Positions 8,416 through 17,304 are shown, numbered from the stretch's first letter. The stretch: 64,000 nucleotides of DNA from JAXMDC01 sp046349035 (GCA_046349035.1 JAXMDC010000003.1:372001-436000), one strand, 5' to 3'. The notes: generated by a model from the sequence alone, not told the origin. Program-made: numbers and translations.

Positions 8416-9804
8416 ATGGCGCTGGCAACCACCGAAGGACCGACCGAGCGCGGCGAGGAACGGCGCGTCCGTCTCAATACGCTGGTCAAGCTCCGCTGGC
8501 TGGCCGTGGCCGGGCAGACCGCGGCGGTGGTGGTGGTCGGCTCGCTCTTCGGCTTCCCCGAGGCGCTGCTGCTGTGCCTGGTTCCGATCGGCATCTCGGC
8601 GGCTCTCAACTTCTACCTTCGCGTCCGCTACCCGCAGAACCTTCGCCTGCGCGACCGGGCCGCCGCCGCCGTGCTCGCCTTCGACCTCGTCGAACTCGGC
8701 GTCCTCCTCTTTCTCACCGGCGGCTTGGAGAACCCGTTTTCGGTGCTGGTGCTGGTGCCGGTGATGGTCTCGGCGACGACGCTGACGGCACGCCACACGC
8801 AGATTCTCGGGGCGATCGCCCTGGCGATGACGGCGCTCCTCGCCGCCTACCATCTCCCCCTCCCCTGGTCGAGCGAAGCGCCGATCGGCTTTCCACCGAT
8901 CTATGTCGCTGGCCTGTGGCTGGCGATGGCGATCTGCCTCGGTTTCATGAGCCTCTACGCGTTCCGCGTCACCGAAGAGGCGCGCCAGCTCGCCGACGCG
9001 CTGGCGGCGACCGAACTCGCCTATGCCCGCGAGCAGCATCTTTTCGCCCTCGACGGCCTCGCCGCCGCCGCCGCGCATGCGCTCGGCACGCCGCTCGCCA
9101 CCATCACCGTCGTCGCCAAGGAACTGGCGCGCGAATTGGCGCCGGGGACGCCACATGGCGACGACGTCGCTCTCCTGGTCAGCCAGGCGGAGCGCTGCCG
9201 CGAAGTGCTGGCCAAGCTCAACTCGCTATCGACGGTCGGCGAATGGCACCTCGCCCGCCTGCCGATCTCGCAGCTGGTCGCCGAGGTGGTTGAGCCGCAG
9301 CTGGAATTCGGCGTCGCCATTCAGATGATGGTCAGCGCCGAGGGCGGCAACGAACCGGTCGGAACGCACGACCCGGCGATCGTCTATGGCCTCGGCAACC
9401 TCCTGGAAAACGCCGTCGACTTCGCGGCAACCACGGTAACGGTCACGGCGGCCTGGACCAACGAGGACGCGACCATCACCATCGCCGACGACGGACCGGG
9501 TTTTGCCGCGGACATCCTCGACCAGCTCGGCGAGCCCTATCTAACGACACGGGCCAAGCGGATGGATGCCGGTGCGACGGACGCAGCGGGCGGCGGGCTC
9601 GGCCTCGGCTTCTTCATCGCCAAAACGCTGCTGGAGCGCAGCGGCGCGCGCCTCACGCTTTTCAACCGCCAGCCGCCGCAATCGGGGGCGGTGGTGCGAG
9701 TGCGCTGGCCGCGGCGGGCGCTGGAGCGGCCGGATACCATACCGGCAAATGGCGAGCTGCCGCGCAGCGCCCGCAGTTGGCGGCGGCCGGCGGAGCTACT
9801 ATAA
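8416..9804 (+). CDS. regB: redox-sensing histidine kinase RegB/PrrB/ActS
   Basis: This 462-residue membrane kinase pairs with RegA to control energy metabolism according to quinone pool and oxygen state. About six N-terminal membrane helices are followed by the phospho-accepting His221 in the HALGTPLATI box. The quinone-binding signature GGLENPF is at 102-108, and the redox-active cysteine is Cys261 in QAERCREVL. The ATPase domain has LLENAVDFA, DDGPGF and GGGLGLGFFIAKTL. The residue after His221 is Ala, where I expect Glu in many RegB proteins. The start was set at ATG 8416 because homology begins soon after. regA follows 25 bases downstream. Confidence 0.93.
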   Translation: MALATTEGPTERGEERRVRLNTLVKLRWLAVAGQTAAVVVVGSLFGFPEALLLCLVPIGISAALNFYLRVRYPQNLRLRDRAAAAVLAFDLVELGVLLFLTGGLENPFSVLVLVPVMVSATTLTARHTQILGAIALAMTALLAAYHLPLPWSSEAPIGFPPIYVAGLWLAMAICLGFMSLYAFRVTEEARQLADALAATELAYAREQHLFALDGLAAAAAHALGTPLATITVVAKELARELAPGTPHGDDVALLVSQAERCREVLAKLNSLSTVGEWHLARLPISQLVAEVVEPQLEFGVAIQMMVSAEGGNEPVGTHDPAIVYGLGNLLENAVDFAATTVTVTAAWTNEDATITIADDGPGFAADILDQLGEPYLTTRAKRMDAGATDAAGGGLGLGFFIAKTLLERSGARLTLFNRQPPQSGAVVRVRWPRRALERPDTIPANGELPRSARSWRRPAELL

Positions 9805-9829
9805 GCCGCAGAAGCAAGAGAGGAATGCC

Positions 9830-10372
9830 ATGGAAACGCGTGCAAACGCCGACCGTTCGCTCCTCATCGTCGAGGACGACAAGGCCTTCGGGCAGCGCCT
9901 GGCGCGGGCGATGGAAACGCGCGGATTCACCGTCGATACCGCCGAATCGGTGGCGGAAGGCATCGCCAAGGTCGAAGCGGCGGCGCCGGCTTATGCGGTG
10001 GTCGACATGCGCCTGGAAGACGGCAACGGCCTGGACGTGGTGGAACGTATCCGCGCCAAGCGGCCGGACGCCCGGGCCGTTGTCTTGACCGGCTACGGCA
10101 ATATCGCGACAGCGGTGACTGCGGTGAAGCTCGGGGCGATCGACTATCTCGCCAAGCCGGCCGACGCCGACCAGATCTTCCACGCCCTGGAACACGGCCC
10201 GGACGGCAAGGCCTCGCCGCCTGAAAACCCGATGTCGGCCGACCGGGTTCGCTGGGAGCATATCCAGCGGGTCTACGAGCTTTGCGACCGCAATGTCTCG
10301 GAGACGGCGCGGCGGCTCACCATGCACCGCCGTACGCTGCAGCGCATTCTCGCCAAGCGCGCGCCGCGCTAG
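9830..10372 (+). CDS. regA: response regulator RegA/PrrA/ActR
   Basis: This 180-residue regulator is the partner of RegB. The receiver domain has the acidic pair Asp16-Asp17, phospho-acceptor Asp59, Thr87 and Lys109. A proline-containing linker joins it to a Fis-type helix-turn-helix (ETARRLTMHRRTLQRIL) at the C-terminus. The ATG at 9830 has an AAGAGAGGA ribosome-binding site and gives the usual family length. It follows regB closely as one operon. Its stop codon shares the bases CTAG with the stop of convergent mmcB. Confidence 0.95.
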   Translation: METRANADRSLLIVEDDKAFGQRLARAMETRGFTVDTAESVAEGIAKVEAAAPAYAVVDMRLEDGNGLDVVERIRAKRPDARAVVLTGYGNIATAVTAVKLGAIDYLAKPADADQIFHALEHGPDGKASPPENPMSADRVRWEHIQRVYELCDRNVSETARRLTMHRRTLQRILAKRAPR

Positions 10373-10842
10373 AGCCCGGCGACCGCCAGCGGGTCGATCA
10401 GCCCGTGCAGCCGGGCGGCGGCGGCGTGGGCGTAGCGTAGCAGCATCGCCTTGCGCCGGGCGCCGGTCAGCGGATGGGCGGGCGGCGGCCGCACTTCCTC
10501 GGCGCCATAGGCGTCGGCGAGGATGAAGCCGGCGTCCTCCGGGAAGATTTCAGCGGGCACGTCGGCGAGCGTGGCGAAGGAGAAGCGGTCGCAGAACGGC
10601 CGGTACTCCTCCCACTTATGATCGGCGCGGAAATCCTCGACCGAGGACTTGATCTCGACGATCCAGATCTCGCCGCCGCCGCCAAGCGCGACGATATCGG
10701 CGCGGCGGCCGCTCGCCAGCGGCAGCTCGGTCACCATCGAATAGCCGCCGGCGCGGAGCAGGCGCCCGACGCCGCGCTGAATCGATTCGGCACGCTCGCT
10801 TTGGCGCCCGTCGCGGACGATCAGCGGTTCGCGGAGAAGCAT
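10369..10842 (-). CDS. mmcB: MmcB-family DNA repair putative endonuclease
   Basis: The protein has a restriction-endonuclease-like core: SGRRADIVALG, then WIVEIKSSVEDFRAD, giving a D-x(n)-ExK nuclease signature. It matches the alphaproteobacterial MmcB family, an SOS-associated DNA repair protein first studied in Caulobacter. I chose the ATG at 10842 (157 residues); an upstream in-frame ATG at 10884 would add 14 residues of poor character. An SOS-box-like repeat lies ~80 bases upstream of this start. The stop overlaps convergent regA by four bases. Confidence 0.8.
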   Translation of the reverse strand: MLLREPLIVRDGRQSERAESIQRGVGRLLRAGGYSMVTELPLASGRRADIVALGGGGEIWIVEIKSSVEDFRADHKWEEYRPFCDRFSFATLADVPAEIFPEDAGFILADAYGAEEVRPPPAHPLTGARRKAMLLRYAHAAAARLHGLIDPLAVAGL

Positions 10843-10920
10843 CAGCGCACTTTGCCACTGCCGCGCGGCGAGGCAAATCCCCAACTTGCCGCTGGGATGC
10901 CGAACGGCGGATCGGCAACC

Positions 10921-10935
10921 GTTGACAAGCCGTTC
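10921..10935 (-). promoter_or_regulatory. candidate LexA (SOS) operator upstream of mmcB
   Basis: The bases GTTG-N7-GTTC match the alphaproteobacterial SOS box GTTC-N7-GTTC at seven of eight defined positions. The site lies in the divergent gap between mmcB and the hydrolase gene, about 79 bases upstream of the chosen mmcB ATG. The known SOS link of mmcB makes it plausible, but one mismatch leaves it a candidate only. Confidence 0.4.
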
Positions 10936-10981
10936 GGCAAGCGGGAGAAAAATCGCTGGGGGCTACGCGGGCGGACAATCG

Positions 10982-11986
10982 ATGGCAGGGGCACTCGGCA
11001 ACCGGCGGCGCATGATCGCGTCGGCGTTGGTTATTTTCGCGGGGCTGGCGATGCTGGCGGAACCGGCGGCGGCGCAGCGGCGCACACCGGCGGCGCCGGC
11101 GCCGGCTCAACCCTCGCCGAGCGCAAAGGCGGCGGCGGCAGCCATGGCGGCGGTCGAACCCGCCGACCGGACCATCTATCTGGTCAAGCAGAGCGCCGCC
11201 GATCCCAGCGTTCAGGTGTTCAACGAACCCAACTACATCACCTTCAACGGCGGCGCCGGCCCGACGGCCGATCTTTTAGTCTTCCTTGGGGGGCCTTCGT
11301 CGAAGCCGGAAGCGCATGCGACGCTGCTCAACGTCGCGGCGGCAGGCGGCTATCGCGTTATCGGGCTGCAGCACAACGACACCCCGGCGACGGTGGCGGC
11401 CTGCGCCAGCAATCCCGACCTCGACTGCTCGGCCAAGTTCCGACAGAAGCGCGCGTTCGGCGACAACGTCACCACGCTTGTCGACAACACCCCGGCGCAG
11501 GCGATCGTGCCGCGCCTCATCAAGCTGCTGCAGTATCTCGACCAGAAGCATCCCGGCGAAGGCTGGGGCGGCTATCTCAGCGGCGGCGAGCCGAACTGGG
11601 GCCGCATCGTCCTCGCCGGGCACAGCCAGGGTGCGGGGATGGCGGCCTTCATCGCCAAGCAAAAGGCGGTGGCGCGGGTGGTGCTGTTCTCCGGCCCTTG
11701 GGATTTCTACGCCTCGACCCGCAAGAGCGCGCAGTGGCTGACCGAGGCTGGGGCGACGCCGCCCGACCGCTGGTTCGCCACCTACCACCGTCGTGAGGAC
11801 ACTGCGGCGCAGATCGTCCAGGCTTACAGCGCCCTCGGCATCCCCGAGGCCAACCTCCGGCCGGTCAATCTCGACCTTCAATCCGGCGCGCGGCCGACCC
11901 CCGGCCTCAACCAGTTCCACACCTCGCCGGTCGCCAACACCAACTACTTGCCGGAGTGGCAGTTCCTCTTCGGGCGCTCGCGGTAG
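10982..11986 (+). CDS. secreted alpha/beta-hydrolase-fold protein
   Basis: This 334-residue protein has an N-terminal signal peptide (RRR, then a hydrophobic stretch to about residue 25, likely cleaved near AAAQ). The mature part has an alpha/beta hydrolase fold, with the nucleophile Ser215 in GHSQGAG. A His late in the chain (NQFHTS) could be the triad base. The layout resembles the BPSS1187-type hydrolase family; the substrate is unknown. An alternative start is the ATG at 11012, which would still leave a signal peptide. A putative LexA-like site lies upstream but is more naturally assigned to mmcB. Confidence 0.75.
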   Translation: MAGALGNRRRMIASALVIFAGLAMLAEPAAAQRRTPAAPAPAQPSPSAKAAAAAMAAVEPADRTIYLVKQSAADPSVQVFNEPNYITFNGGAGPTADLLVFLGGPSSKPEAHATLLNVAAAGGYRVIGLQHNDTPATVAACASNPDLDCSAKFRQKRAFGDNVTTLVDNTPAQAIVPRLIKLLQYLDQKHPGEGWGGYLSGGEPNWGRIVLAGHSQGAGMAAFIAKQKAVARVVLFSGPWDFYASTRKSAQWLTEAGATPPDRWFATYHRREDTAAQIVQAYSALGIPEANLRPVNLDLQSGARPTPGLNQFHTSPVANTNYLPEWQFLFGRSR

Positions 11987-11996
11987 GGGCTATCGC

Positions 11997-12992
11997 CTAC
12001 CGCCCCGGGCGCCAGGCGGGGCCGACGATCCGCCAGCGGTCGTGCAGCCAGAGCCACTGGTCCGGGTGCTCGCGCACCCAGCCTTCGATCACCTTAGTCA
12101 CTGCCGCGGTCGCGCCGAGAACGTTGACGCGGCCATCGGGGTCGCGCGGCAGATCGAGCGGCGGGGTGATCTCGATGAGGAAGCGGCCGCCCGGCAGGCG
12201 CACGGCGCGCGCGCCATGGACGGGGCAGTCGAAGGTGCGGGCGAGCTTGCCGACGATGGTGTTGGTCGGCGCCGGACGGCCGAAGAAGGGTACCAACGGC
12301 CCGTGATTCTTGCGCTGGTCCATAAGGATGCCGAGATGACCGCCGCGCTCCAGCGCCGCCGCCAGTTCGAAGCTCGCGCCCTTGGCGTTGGCGACGAGAG
12401 CGCCGCCCATCAGGCTGCGGCGGCGGGCGAGGAGATCGGCGGCGATCTCCATGTTGGCCGGCGGGCGGAAGAGCGCGGTCAGGGCAAGGCCGTAGCGCGC
12501 CGCCGTCGCCGCCAGCACCTCCCAGTTGGCGAGATGGGCGGAGAAGACGATGCCCGGCTTGTTGTCGTCGCGCAGGGCAAAGAAGTGCTCGTTGCCCCTA
12601 ACGATCAGCTTGCCGCCGACTCCGGTTTTGGGGTCGATCTCACCGGCGAGCAGGCTGTCGAGGTGGACATATTCGGTGACGGTGCGGGCAAGGTTGTCCC
12701 AGGCGCCGGCCAGGATGCGGCGGCGCTCGGCGACGCTCATCTCGGGGAAACACTGCGCGAGATTGGCCTCGGCGAGGCGGTGCTCGGCGCTCAACGGACC
12801 GAAGGTGCGGGCGACCCGCGACGCGAAAGCGCCGGAGGCGCGGGGACCCAGCACCTGCAGCAGGCGGACGGAACCGCGTGTCAGGCGGGCGGCGATATAG
12901 AAGCCGGCGCGGCTCCGCACCAGGCGGGAACCGAGGGACCGGCGGCGGCGGCCGTGGTCGTCAGCGGGCGGGGGCGGCGTTGCGTCGGTCAA
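11997..12992 (-). CDS. lpxXL: lipid A acyltransferase for very-long-chain fatty acid (LpxXL)
   Basis: This 331-residue member of the LpxL/HtrB acyltransferase family carries the catalytic H-x4-E motif at His153-Glu158 (HLANWE), plus the GILMDQR and WLHDRW segments. As the last gene of the acpXL cluster it should transfer the very-long-chain hydroxyacyl group from AcpXL to lipid A at the inner membrane. The start codon overlaps the upstream dehydrogenase stop (ATGA). The cluster order is that known from Rhizobium and Brucella, so the XL assignment rests on context as well as family. Confidence 0.92.
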   Translation of the reverse strand: MTDATPPPPADDHGRRRRSLGSRLVRSRAGFYIAARLTRGSVRLLQVLGPRASGAFASRVARTFGPLSAEHRLAEANLAQCFPEMSVAERRRILAGAWDNLARTVTEYVHLDSLLAGEIDPKTGVGGKLIVRGNEHFFALRDDNKPGIVFSAHLANWEVLAATAARYGLALTALFRPPANMEIAADLLARRRSLMGGALVANAKGASFELAAALERGGHLGILMDQRKNHGPLVPFFGRPAPTNTIVGKLARTFDCPVHGARAVRLPGGRFLIEITPPLDLPRDPDGRVNVLGATAAVTKVIEGWVREHPDQWLWLHDRWRIVGPAWRPGR

Positions 12993-14032
12993 AGGGTGAC
13001 GAGGATCTTGCCGAAGACGTCGCGCGATTCCATGCGCGTCAGCGCCTTGTCGATGTCGGCCAGCGGCACCTCGCTGTCGATCACCGGCCGGGCGATGCCG
13101 TCGGCCATGTGGCGGAGCGCCTCGGCGACGTTGCGGATCGAGCAGCCGAAGCTGCCGATGATGCGCAGTTGCTGCTGGTAGAGCTGGAAGAGATTGATCT
13201 CGGTCGAGATGCCGGTGGTCGAACCGCAGATCACCATCGTGCCGCCGCGCCGGAGGCTGAACATCGAACCGGCGAAGGTGTCGACGCCGACATGCTCGAA
13301 GACGACATCGACGCCGCGCTTCTTGGTAATTTTGCGGACTTCCCCCTCGAAGCGCTCGCTGCGGTAGTTGATGACGTGGTCGGCGCCGAGAGCCTTGGCC
13401 TTGGCAGTCTTCTCGTCGCTGCCGGCGGTGGCGATGACGGTGGCGCCGGCCGCCTTGGCGAGCTGGATCGCCGCGGTGCCGATGCCGCTGCCGCCCGCCT
13501 GCACCAGGACGGTCTGCCCGGCCTTCAGCTTGGCGTTGTCGAACAGCATGTGCTCGACGGTGCCGTACGTGACCGGGGCGCAGGCGGCGTCCTTGACGCT
13601 CACGCCGCTTGGCGCGGGAACGGCGAAGCGGGCGGGAAGATTGATCCGCTCCTGCAGAAGGCCGTCGAGGTGGAAGCCGCGCACCCCTTTGACGTTTTCG
13701 CAGAGATTGTCGCGGCCCTCCTGGCAGGCCGGGCAGTGGCCGCAGGTCTCGGCGCCATAGACGGCAACGACGTCGCCCTCGCGGATTCCGCTGACGCCGG
13801 GCCCGAGCGCCGCGACCGTGCCGGCGGCTTCGGCGCCGACGACGATCGGCAGCGTCCGCTTGGCGAAGGCCATGCCGCGCCAGCCCCAGACGTCGATGTG
13901 GTTGAGGGCGACGGCGCCGATCGCCACCTGCACTTCGCCGGCGGCCGGCGGCGCGGGGCGCGGGCGCTCGACGATCCGGAGCTCCCGGCTCGCCTGAAGC
14001 TCAAGCGCACGCATCGGCAGCGGCCGGCTCAC
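12989..14032 (-). CDS. zinc-binding alcohol dehydrogenase/quinone oxidoreductase-like protein of the lipid A VLCFA cluster
   Basis: This medium-chain dehydrogenase (347 residues from GTG 14032; ATG 14014 is an equally good start) has the structural zinc cluster C-x2-C-x2-C-x7-C (CGHCPACQEGRDNLC). Its NAD(P) fold has GGSGIGTAAIQLA. The usual catalytic zinc cysteine is replaced in NHIDVW, as in the reductase branch of the family. In Rhizobium this gene (often called adh2XL) lies in the same place. It probably does the enoyl reduction step in VLCFA elongation, which is inference. Both ends overlap neighbours by four bases. Confidence 0.88.
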   Translation of the reverse strand: MSRPLPMRALELQASRELRIVERPRPAPPAAGEVQVAIGAVALNHIDVWGWRGMAFAKRTLPIVVGAEAAGTVAALGPGVSGIREGDVVAVYGAETCGHCPACQEGRDNLCENVKGVRGFHLDGLLQERINLPARFAVPAPSGVSVKDAACAPVTYGTVEHMLFDNAKLKAGQTVLVQAGGSGIGTAAIQLAKAAGATVIATAGSDEKTAKAKALGADHVINYRSERFEGEVRKITKKRGVDVVFEHVGVDTFAGSMFSLRRGGTMVICGSTTGISTEINLFQLYQQQLRIIGSFGCSIRNVAEALRHMADGIARPVIDSEVPLADIDKALTRMESRDVFGKILVTL

Positions 14033-15309
14033 ACCGGCTCGGCGGTGACGACGAGGCAGACATTCTGCCCGCCGAAGCCGAAGGAATTGGAGAGCGCGGC
14101 AGTGACCGGCGAGCGGCGCGCGACGTTCGGCACGACGTCGAATTCGATGGCAGGGTCGGGGACGCGGTAGTTGATGGTCGGCGGGATGATCCCGGTGCGG
14201 ATGGTCTGGACGGTAAGGACCGCTTCGACGGCGCCGGCGGCCGTGAGCGTGTGGCCGACCATCGACTTGTTCGACGAGATCGGTACGCTTTTCATCCGCT
14301 CGCCGAGCACCGCCTCCAGCGACAGCGCCTCCATCTTGTCGTTCTCCGGCGTGCCGGTGCCATGGGCGTTGACGTAACCGATATCGTCTGGCGCGAGGCC
14401 GGCATCGGCGATGGCGTTCCTGATCGCGCCGATAATTGCCGAGCCGTCGGGCTTGGAGCGGGTGCGATGGAAATCGTCGGCCTTTTCGCCGGAGCCGGCA
14501 AGCACGGCAAGGATCGTCGCGCCGCGCGCCTTGGCGGCACCGTAGTCCTCAAGCACCAGCGCGCCGGCGCCCTCGGCCATGACGAAGCCGTCGCGATTCT
14601 TGGAGAACGGCTTCACCGCCTCGGCCGGGATCTCGTTGGCTGTCGAGAGCGCCGATAGGAGCGAGAAGCGGATCAGCGATTCCGCCTGGATCGAGCCGTC
14701 GGCCCCGACCACCAGGGCGGCGCTGCAGTCGCCGCGGCGGATCGCCTCGATGCCGAGTTGGATGGCGGTGCCGCCCGAGGCGCAGGCGGTGGTCAGCGAG
14801 ATCGGCAGGCCCTCGGTGCCGAAGCGTTCGGCGATGGCGTCGGCGACGCCGCAATAGACGGTGAGGTCGTCCTCGGCGGCGTTCAGCGCGCCGACGGCGC
14901 CGATCATGCGGGCGTAGGTGTCGCCGGCCGGCGCCGCGGGCGTCGCAAACAGCTTCTTGCGCGTCGACCACTCGACCTCGACCGGCGGCACGGCCATGAA
15001 CAGCGGTCCGGGGAAGCGTCCCTTGGCGCCGATGCCGGACATGGCCACCGCCTCTTCCGCCGCCTCGCGCGCCAGGCGCTCGGTCAGCACCACCGGCAGG
15101 ACCGGCTCGGGGTGGAGATATTCGACCGAGCCGGCGATGGTGGTCTTGAGGTTGTCGGTCGAGAAGCGGCCGATGCGGTGGATGCCGGACTTGCCGGCGG
15201 TGACCGCCGCCCAGTTGTCGGCAAGCCCCTGGCCGAGCGAGGTGATGACGCCGACGCCGGTGACGGCAACCACCGGCCGAGCGTGGCGATCCCTAAGAGG
15301 AGCGTTCAT
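14029..15309 (-). CDS. fabF1XL: beta-ketoacyl-ACP synthase II of VLCFA synthesis
   Basis: This 426-residue condensing enzyme has the full triad: Cys176 in TACASGG, His316 in NAHGTGT and His353 in VGHTLTAAG. It should carry out chain elongation on AcpXL. It sits between the dehydrogenase and the catalytically empty fabF2XL, and the pair probably act as a heterodimer, by analogy with ketosynthase/chain-length-factor pairs. The pairing is inference. Its ATG at 15309 lies 28 bases after fabF2XL. Confidence 0.92.
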   Translation of the reverse strand: MNAPLRDRHARPVVAVTGVGVITSLGQGLADNWAAVTAGKSGIHRIGRFSTDNLKTTIAGSVEYLHPEPVLPVVLTERLAREAAEEAVAMSGIGAKGRFPGPLFMAVPPVEVEWSTRKKLFATPAAPAGDTYARMIGAVGALNAAEDDLTVYCGVADAIAERFGTEGLPISLTTACASGGTAIQLGIEAIRRGDCSAALVVGADGSIQAESLIRFSLLSALSTANEIPAEAVKPFSKNRDGFVMAEGAGALVLEDYGAAKARGATILAVLAGSGEKADDFHRTRSKPDGSAIIGAIRNAIADAGLAPDDIGYVNAHGTGTPENDKMEALSLEAVLGERMKSVPISSNKSMVGHTLTAAGAVEAVLTVQTIRTGIIPPTINYRVPDPAIEFDVVPNVARRSPVTAALSNSFGFGGQNVCLVVTAEPV

Positions 15310-15337
15310 CCTATCCCCCGACGTTTGCCCGCGCCCA

Positions 15338-16540
15338 CTAGCGAACGGCCTCGACGAGGGCCATGCCCTCGCCGCGCCAATAGCCCCAGCTGGTGACGAT
15401 TACCTGTTCCGGAGCGCCGGCAAAAGGCCGCTCGACGCCGCTGTCGTCAAAGGGGCTGGGGAAACCGCGGCGGGCAATGGCGAGGGCGGCGAGCGCGGTC
15501 AGCGCCGGGACGGTCGCTTCGACCAGAGAGCCCAAGGCCGTGGCGACGCCGCGCACCGCACCGAGCGTCCCTTCCCGCGCGAGGCCGGCCAGCCATTCCC
15601 GCTCCTCGTGCGTCGCCTCCTTCATGCCGGTCGCGCCGGAGAGAACCGGCGGCGCTCCGGCAAGGAGCGGCTTGAGGGCTGAGAGTTGGCGCGCGGCGAC
15701 CGCGGCGGCATCGCCGGGACGGCGGCGCGAGCGGTCGCCGGCAACGGCGCTGAGGCGCGCATAGGGCGCGCGGCCGCGCTCTGCGGCATGGCGGGGCGAT
15801 TCCAGGACAAGGAAGGCGCCGGACGAGCCGGGGAAGAGGCCGCCCTCGCCTTCGGCGCGCTGCCAGACCGACTGCGGGCCGCCGCGAGCGAGACGGCCGC
15901 CGAGGGACAATTGCAGGAGGATGTCGGCGCGCTCGGCGTTGGTGGCGCCGCCGACCAGCATCAGCTCGCTCTGCCCGGCGGCGACGCGGCGGCGGGCAAC
16001 GTCGAGGGCGGAGATTCCGGCGGTCTCCTCGCCCATGAAGGTGCGCGAGGAGCCGGTGACCTTGTGGACGATCGAGATGTTGCCGGCGAGGAGGTTCGGC
16101 AGTTGCGCCAGGAACAGCGTCGGGCGGAGGTCGCTGTTGAGACGCTCGTTGAGGAAGGCGTCCGGGGTGGCGGCGGCGGACATCGCCTCGAGGATCGCGG
16201 TGTCGGCGGCGACATCGCGCTCGCCGCCGCCGCAGGCGAGGATCATGTCCATCTTGTCGAGGCGGGCGGCGTCGCCGGCGAGGCCGGCATCGGCGAGGGC
16301 GAGGCCGGCGGCATAAGTGCCGAAGCGCTGCCACGGCTCCATCTGGCGCTGGTCGCCGCGCTTCGGGATCTGCTTGTCGAGATCGAGCGCCGCCATCGGA
16401 TGGACGACATAGGGGGCGAAGCGGGCGCGGTCGACAATCGGCGTCGGCGGCGACGCGGTCAGCGCGTGCCAATGCGCGTCAAGGCCCTCGCCGAGGCTGG
16501 AGATCAGGCCGATGCCGGTGATCCAGACGTCGTTCGCCAT
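15338..16540 (-). CDS. fabF2XL: ketosynthase-like partner protein lacking the catalytic triad
   Basis: This 400-residue protein keeps the thiolase-fold outline (VWITGIGLISSLGEGL at the start) but no catalytic residue. The usual CxS nucleophile region reads VTGSSRTFMGEE, the NAHGTGT histidine region reads SGATGMKEATHEE, and the second histidine region reads GVATALGSLVEATVP. It matches the position and character of FabF2XL in rhizobia. The likely role is as a chain-length-factor-like partner of FabF1XL. ATG 16540 was chosen over an upstream TTG at 16552. It follows fabZXL by 8 bases. Confidence 0.85.
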   Translation of the reverse strand: MANDVWITGIGLISSLGEGLDAHWHALTASPPTPIVDRARFAPYVVHPMAALDLDKQIPKRGDQRQMEPWQRFGTYAAGLALADAGLAGDAARLDKMDMILACGGGERDVAADTAILEAMSAAATPDAFLNERLNSDLRPTLFLAQLPNLLAGNISIVHKVTGSSRTFMGEETAGISALDVARRRVAAGQSELMLVGGATNAERADILLQLSLGGRLARGGPQSVWQRAEGEGGLFPGSSGAFLVLESPRHAAERGRAPYARLSAVAGDRSRRRPGDAAAVAARQLSALKPLLAGAPPVLSGATGMKEATHEEREWLAGLAREGTLGAVRGVATALGSLVEATVPALTALAALAIARRGFPSPFDDSGVERPFAGAPEQVIVTSWGYWRGEGMALVEAVR

Positions 16541-16548
16541 CGGCGGCC

Positions 16549-17016
16549 TCAAACAGCGACGGTGCCCGGCAGCCCGATGCGGACGGCGGTCGCGTGCATC
16601 TCGCGGCGGAGCGCCTCGGCGGGGAAGTCGACGACGCGGAAAGTCAGCTCGCAGTCGGCGACACCCTTGCCGTCGACGCTGAGTTGGGCATCGGTGACGG
16701 AAAAGCCGGAGCCTTCGTGGATGAGGCGGGCGCTCGCCGTCAGCCTGGTTTCGGGGGCGACGAAGGAGCGGAACTTGCCGCGCTTGACGCCGGCGAAAAA
16801 GGGCATGCGGCTCATGCCGTTCAGGGCGAGGATCAGCCAGCCGGAGGCCTGCGCCATGGTCTCCATCAGGAGAGCGCCGGGCATCACCGGATAGCCGGGG
16901 AAGTGGCCCTCAAAGACTGTGCTCGCAGACGGCACGGTGGCGAGGGCGACGATCGCAGGCGGATCGCGCTCGATCCGCTCGATCCGGTCGATCATCTGGA
17001 AATATTCGAGCCGCAC
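16549..17016 (-). CDS. fabZXL: 3-hydroxyacyl-ACP dehydratase of VLCFA synthesis
   Basis: This 155-residue hotdog-fold protein has the FabZ hallmark GHFPGYPVMPGALLMETMAQ, with the catalytic His in GHFPG and Glu in LLMETMAQ. The start is a GTG at 17016, giving the LEYFQMIDRIERIE opening typical of this dehydratase; an ATG at 16995 is possible but would trim it. It lies 6 bases after acpXL. It should dehydrate the hydroxyacyl intermediate carried by AcpXL. Confidence 0.9.
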   Translation of the reverse strand: MRLEYFQMIDRIERIERDPPAIVALATVPSASTVFEGHFPGYPVMPGALLMETMAQASGWLILALNGMSRMPFFAGVKRGKFRSFVAPETRLTASARLIHEGSGFSVTDAQLSVDGKGVADCELTFRVVDFPAEALRREMHATAVRIGLPGTVAV

Positions 17017-17022
17017 GCCGGC

Positions 17023-17304
17023 TCACGCCTTCTTGGCGGCGACCAGTTCGTCGATGCGCGAGCACAGGTTGCCGAGGACGAAATAGTCGTCGGCCTTGGC
17101 CCGCCCGGCATTGACCTCCTGCGTCCAAGCCTCCAATGGAATCTTGATGCCGAACTTCTTGTCGAGCGCGAAGACGATGTCGAGGAAGTCCAGACTGTCG
17201 ATCCCGAGATCGTCGATGGCGTGGTGTTCCGCCTTGATGTCCTCGAGCGGGATTTCGCTCGTCTCGGAAATCACGCGGGCGACGGTGTCGAAGGTGGCCG
17301 ACAT
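17023..17304 (-). CDS. acpXL: special acyl carrier protein AcpXL
   Basis: This 93-residue acyl carrier protein has the phosphopantetheine site Ser37 in LGIDSLDFLD. It is longer than housekeeping AcpP (about 78 residues) and heads the VLCFA cluster, both features of AcpXL. It carries the C26/C28 chain during elongation and presents it to LpxXL. The ATG at 17304 faces a 135-base gap shared with a divergent DUF1624 gene, where the operon promoter should be. Confidence 0.95.
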   Translation of the reverse strand: MSATFDTVARVISETSEIPLEDIKAEHHAIDDLGIDSLDFLDIVFALDKKFGIKIPLEAWTQEVNAGRAKADDYFVLGNLCSRIDELVAAKKA

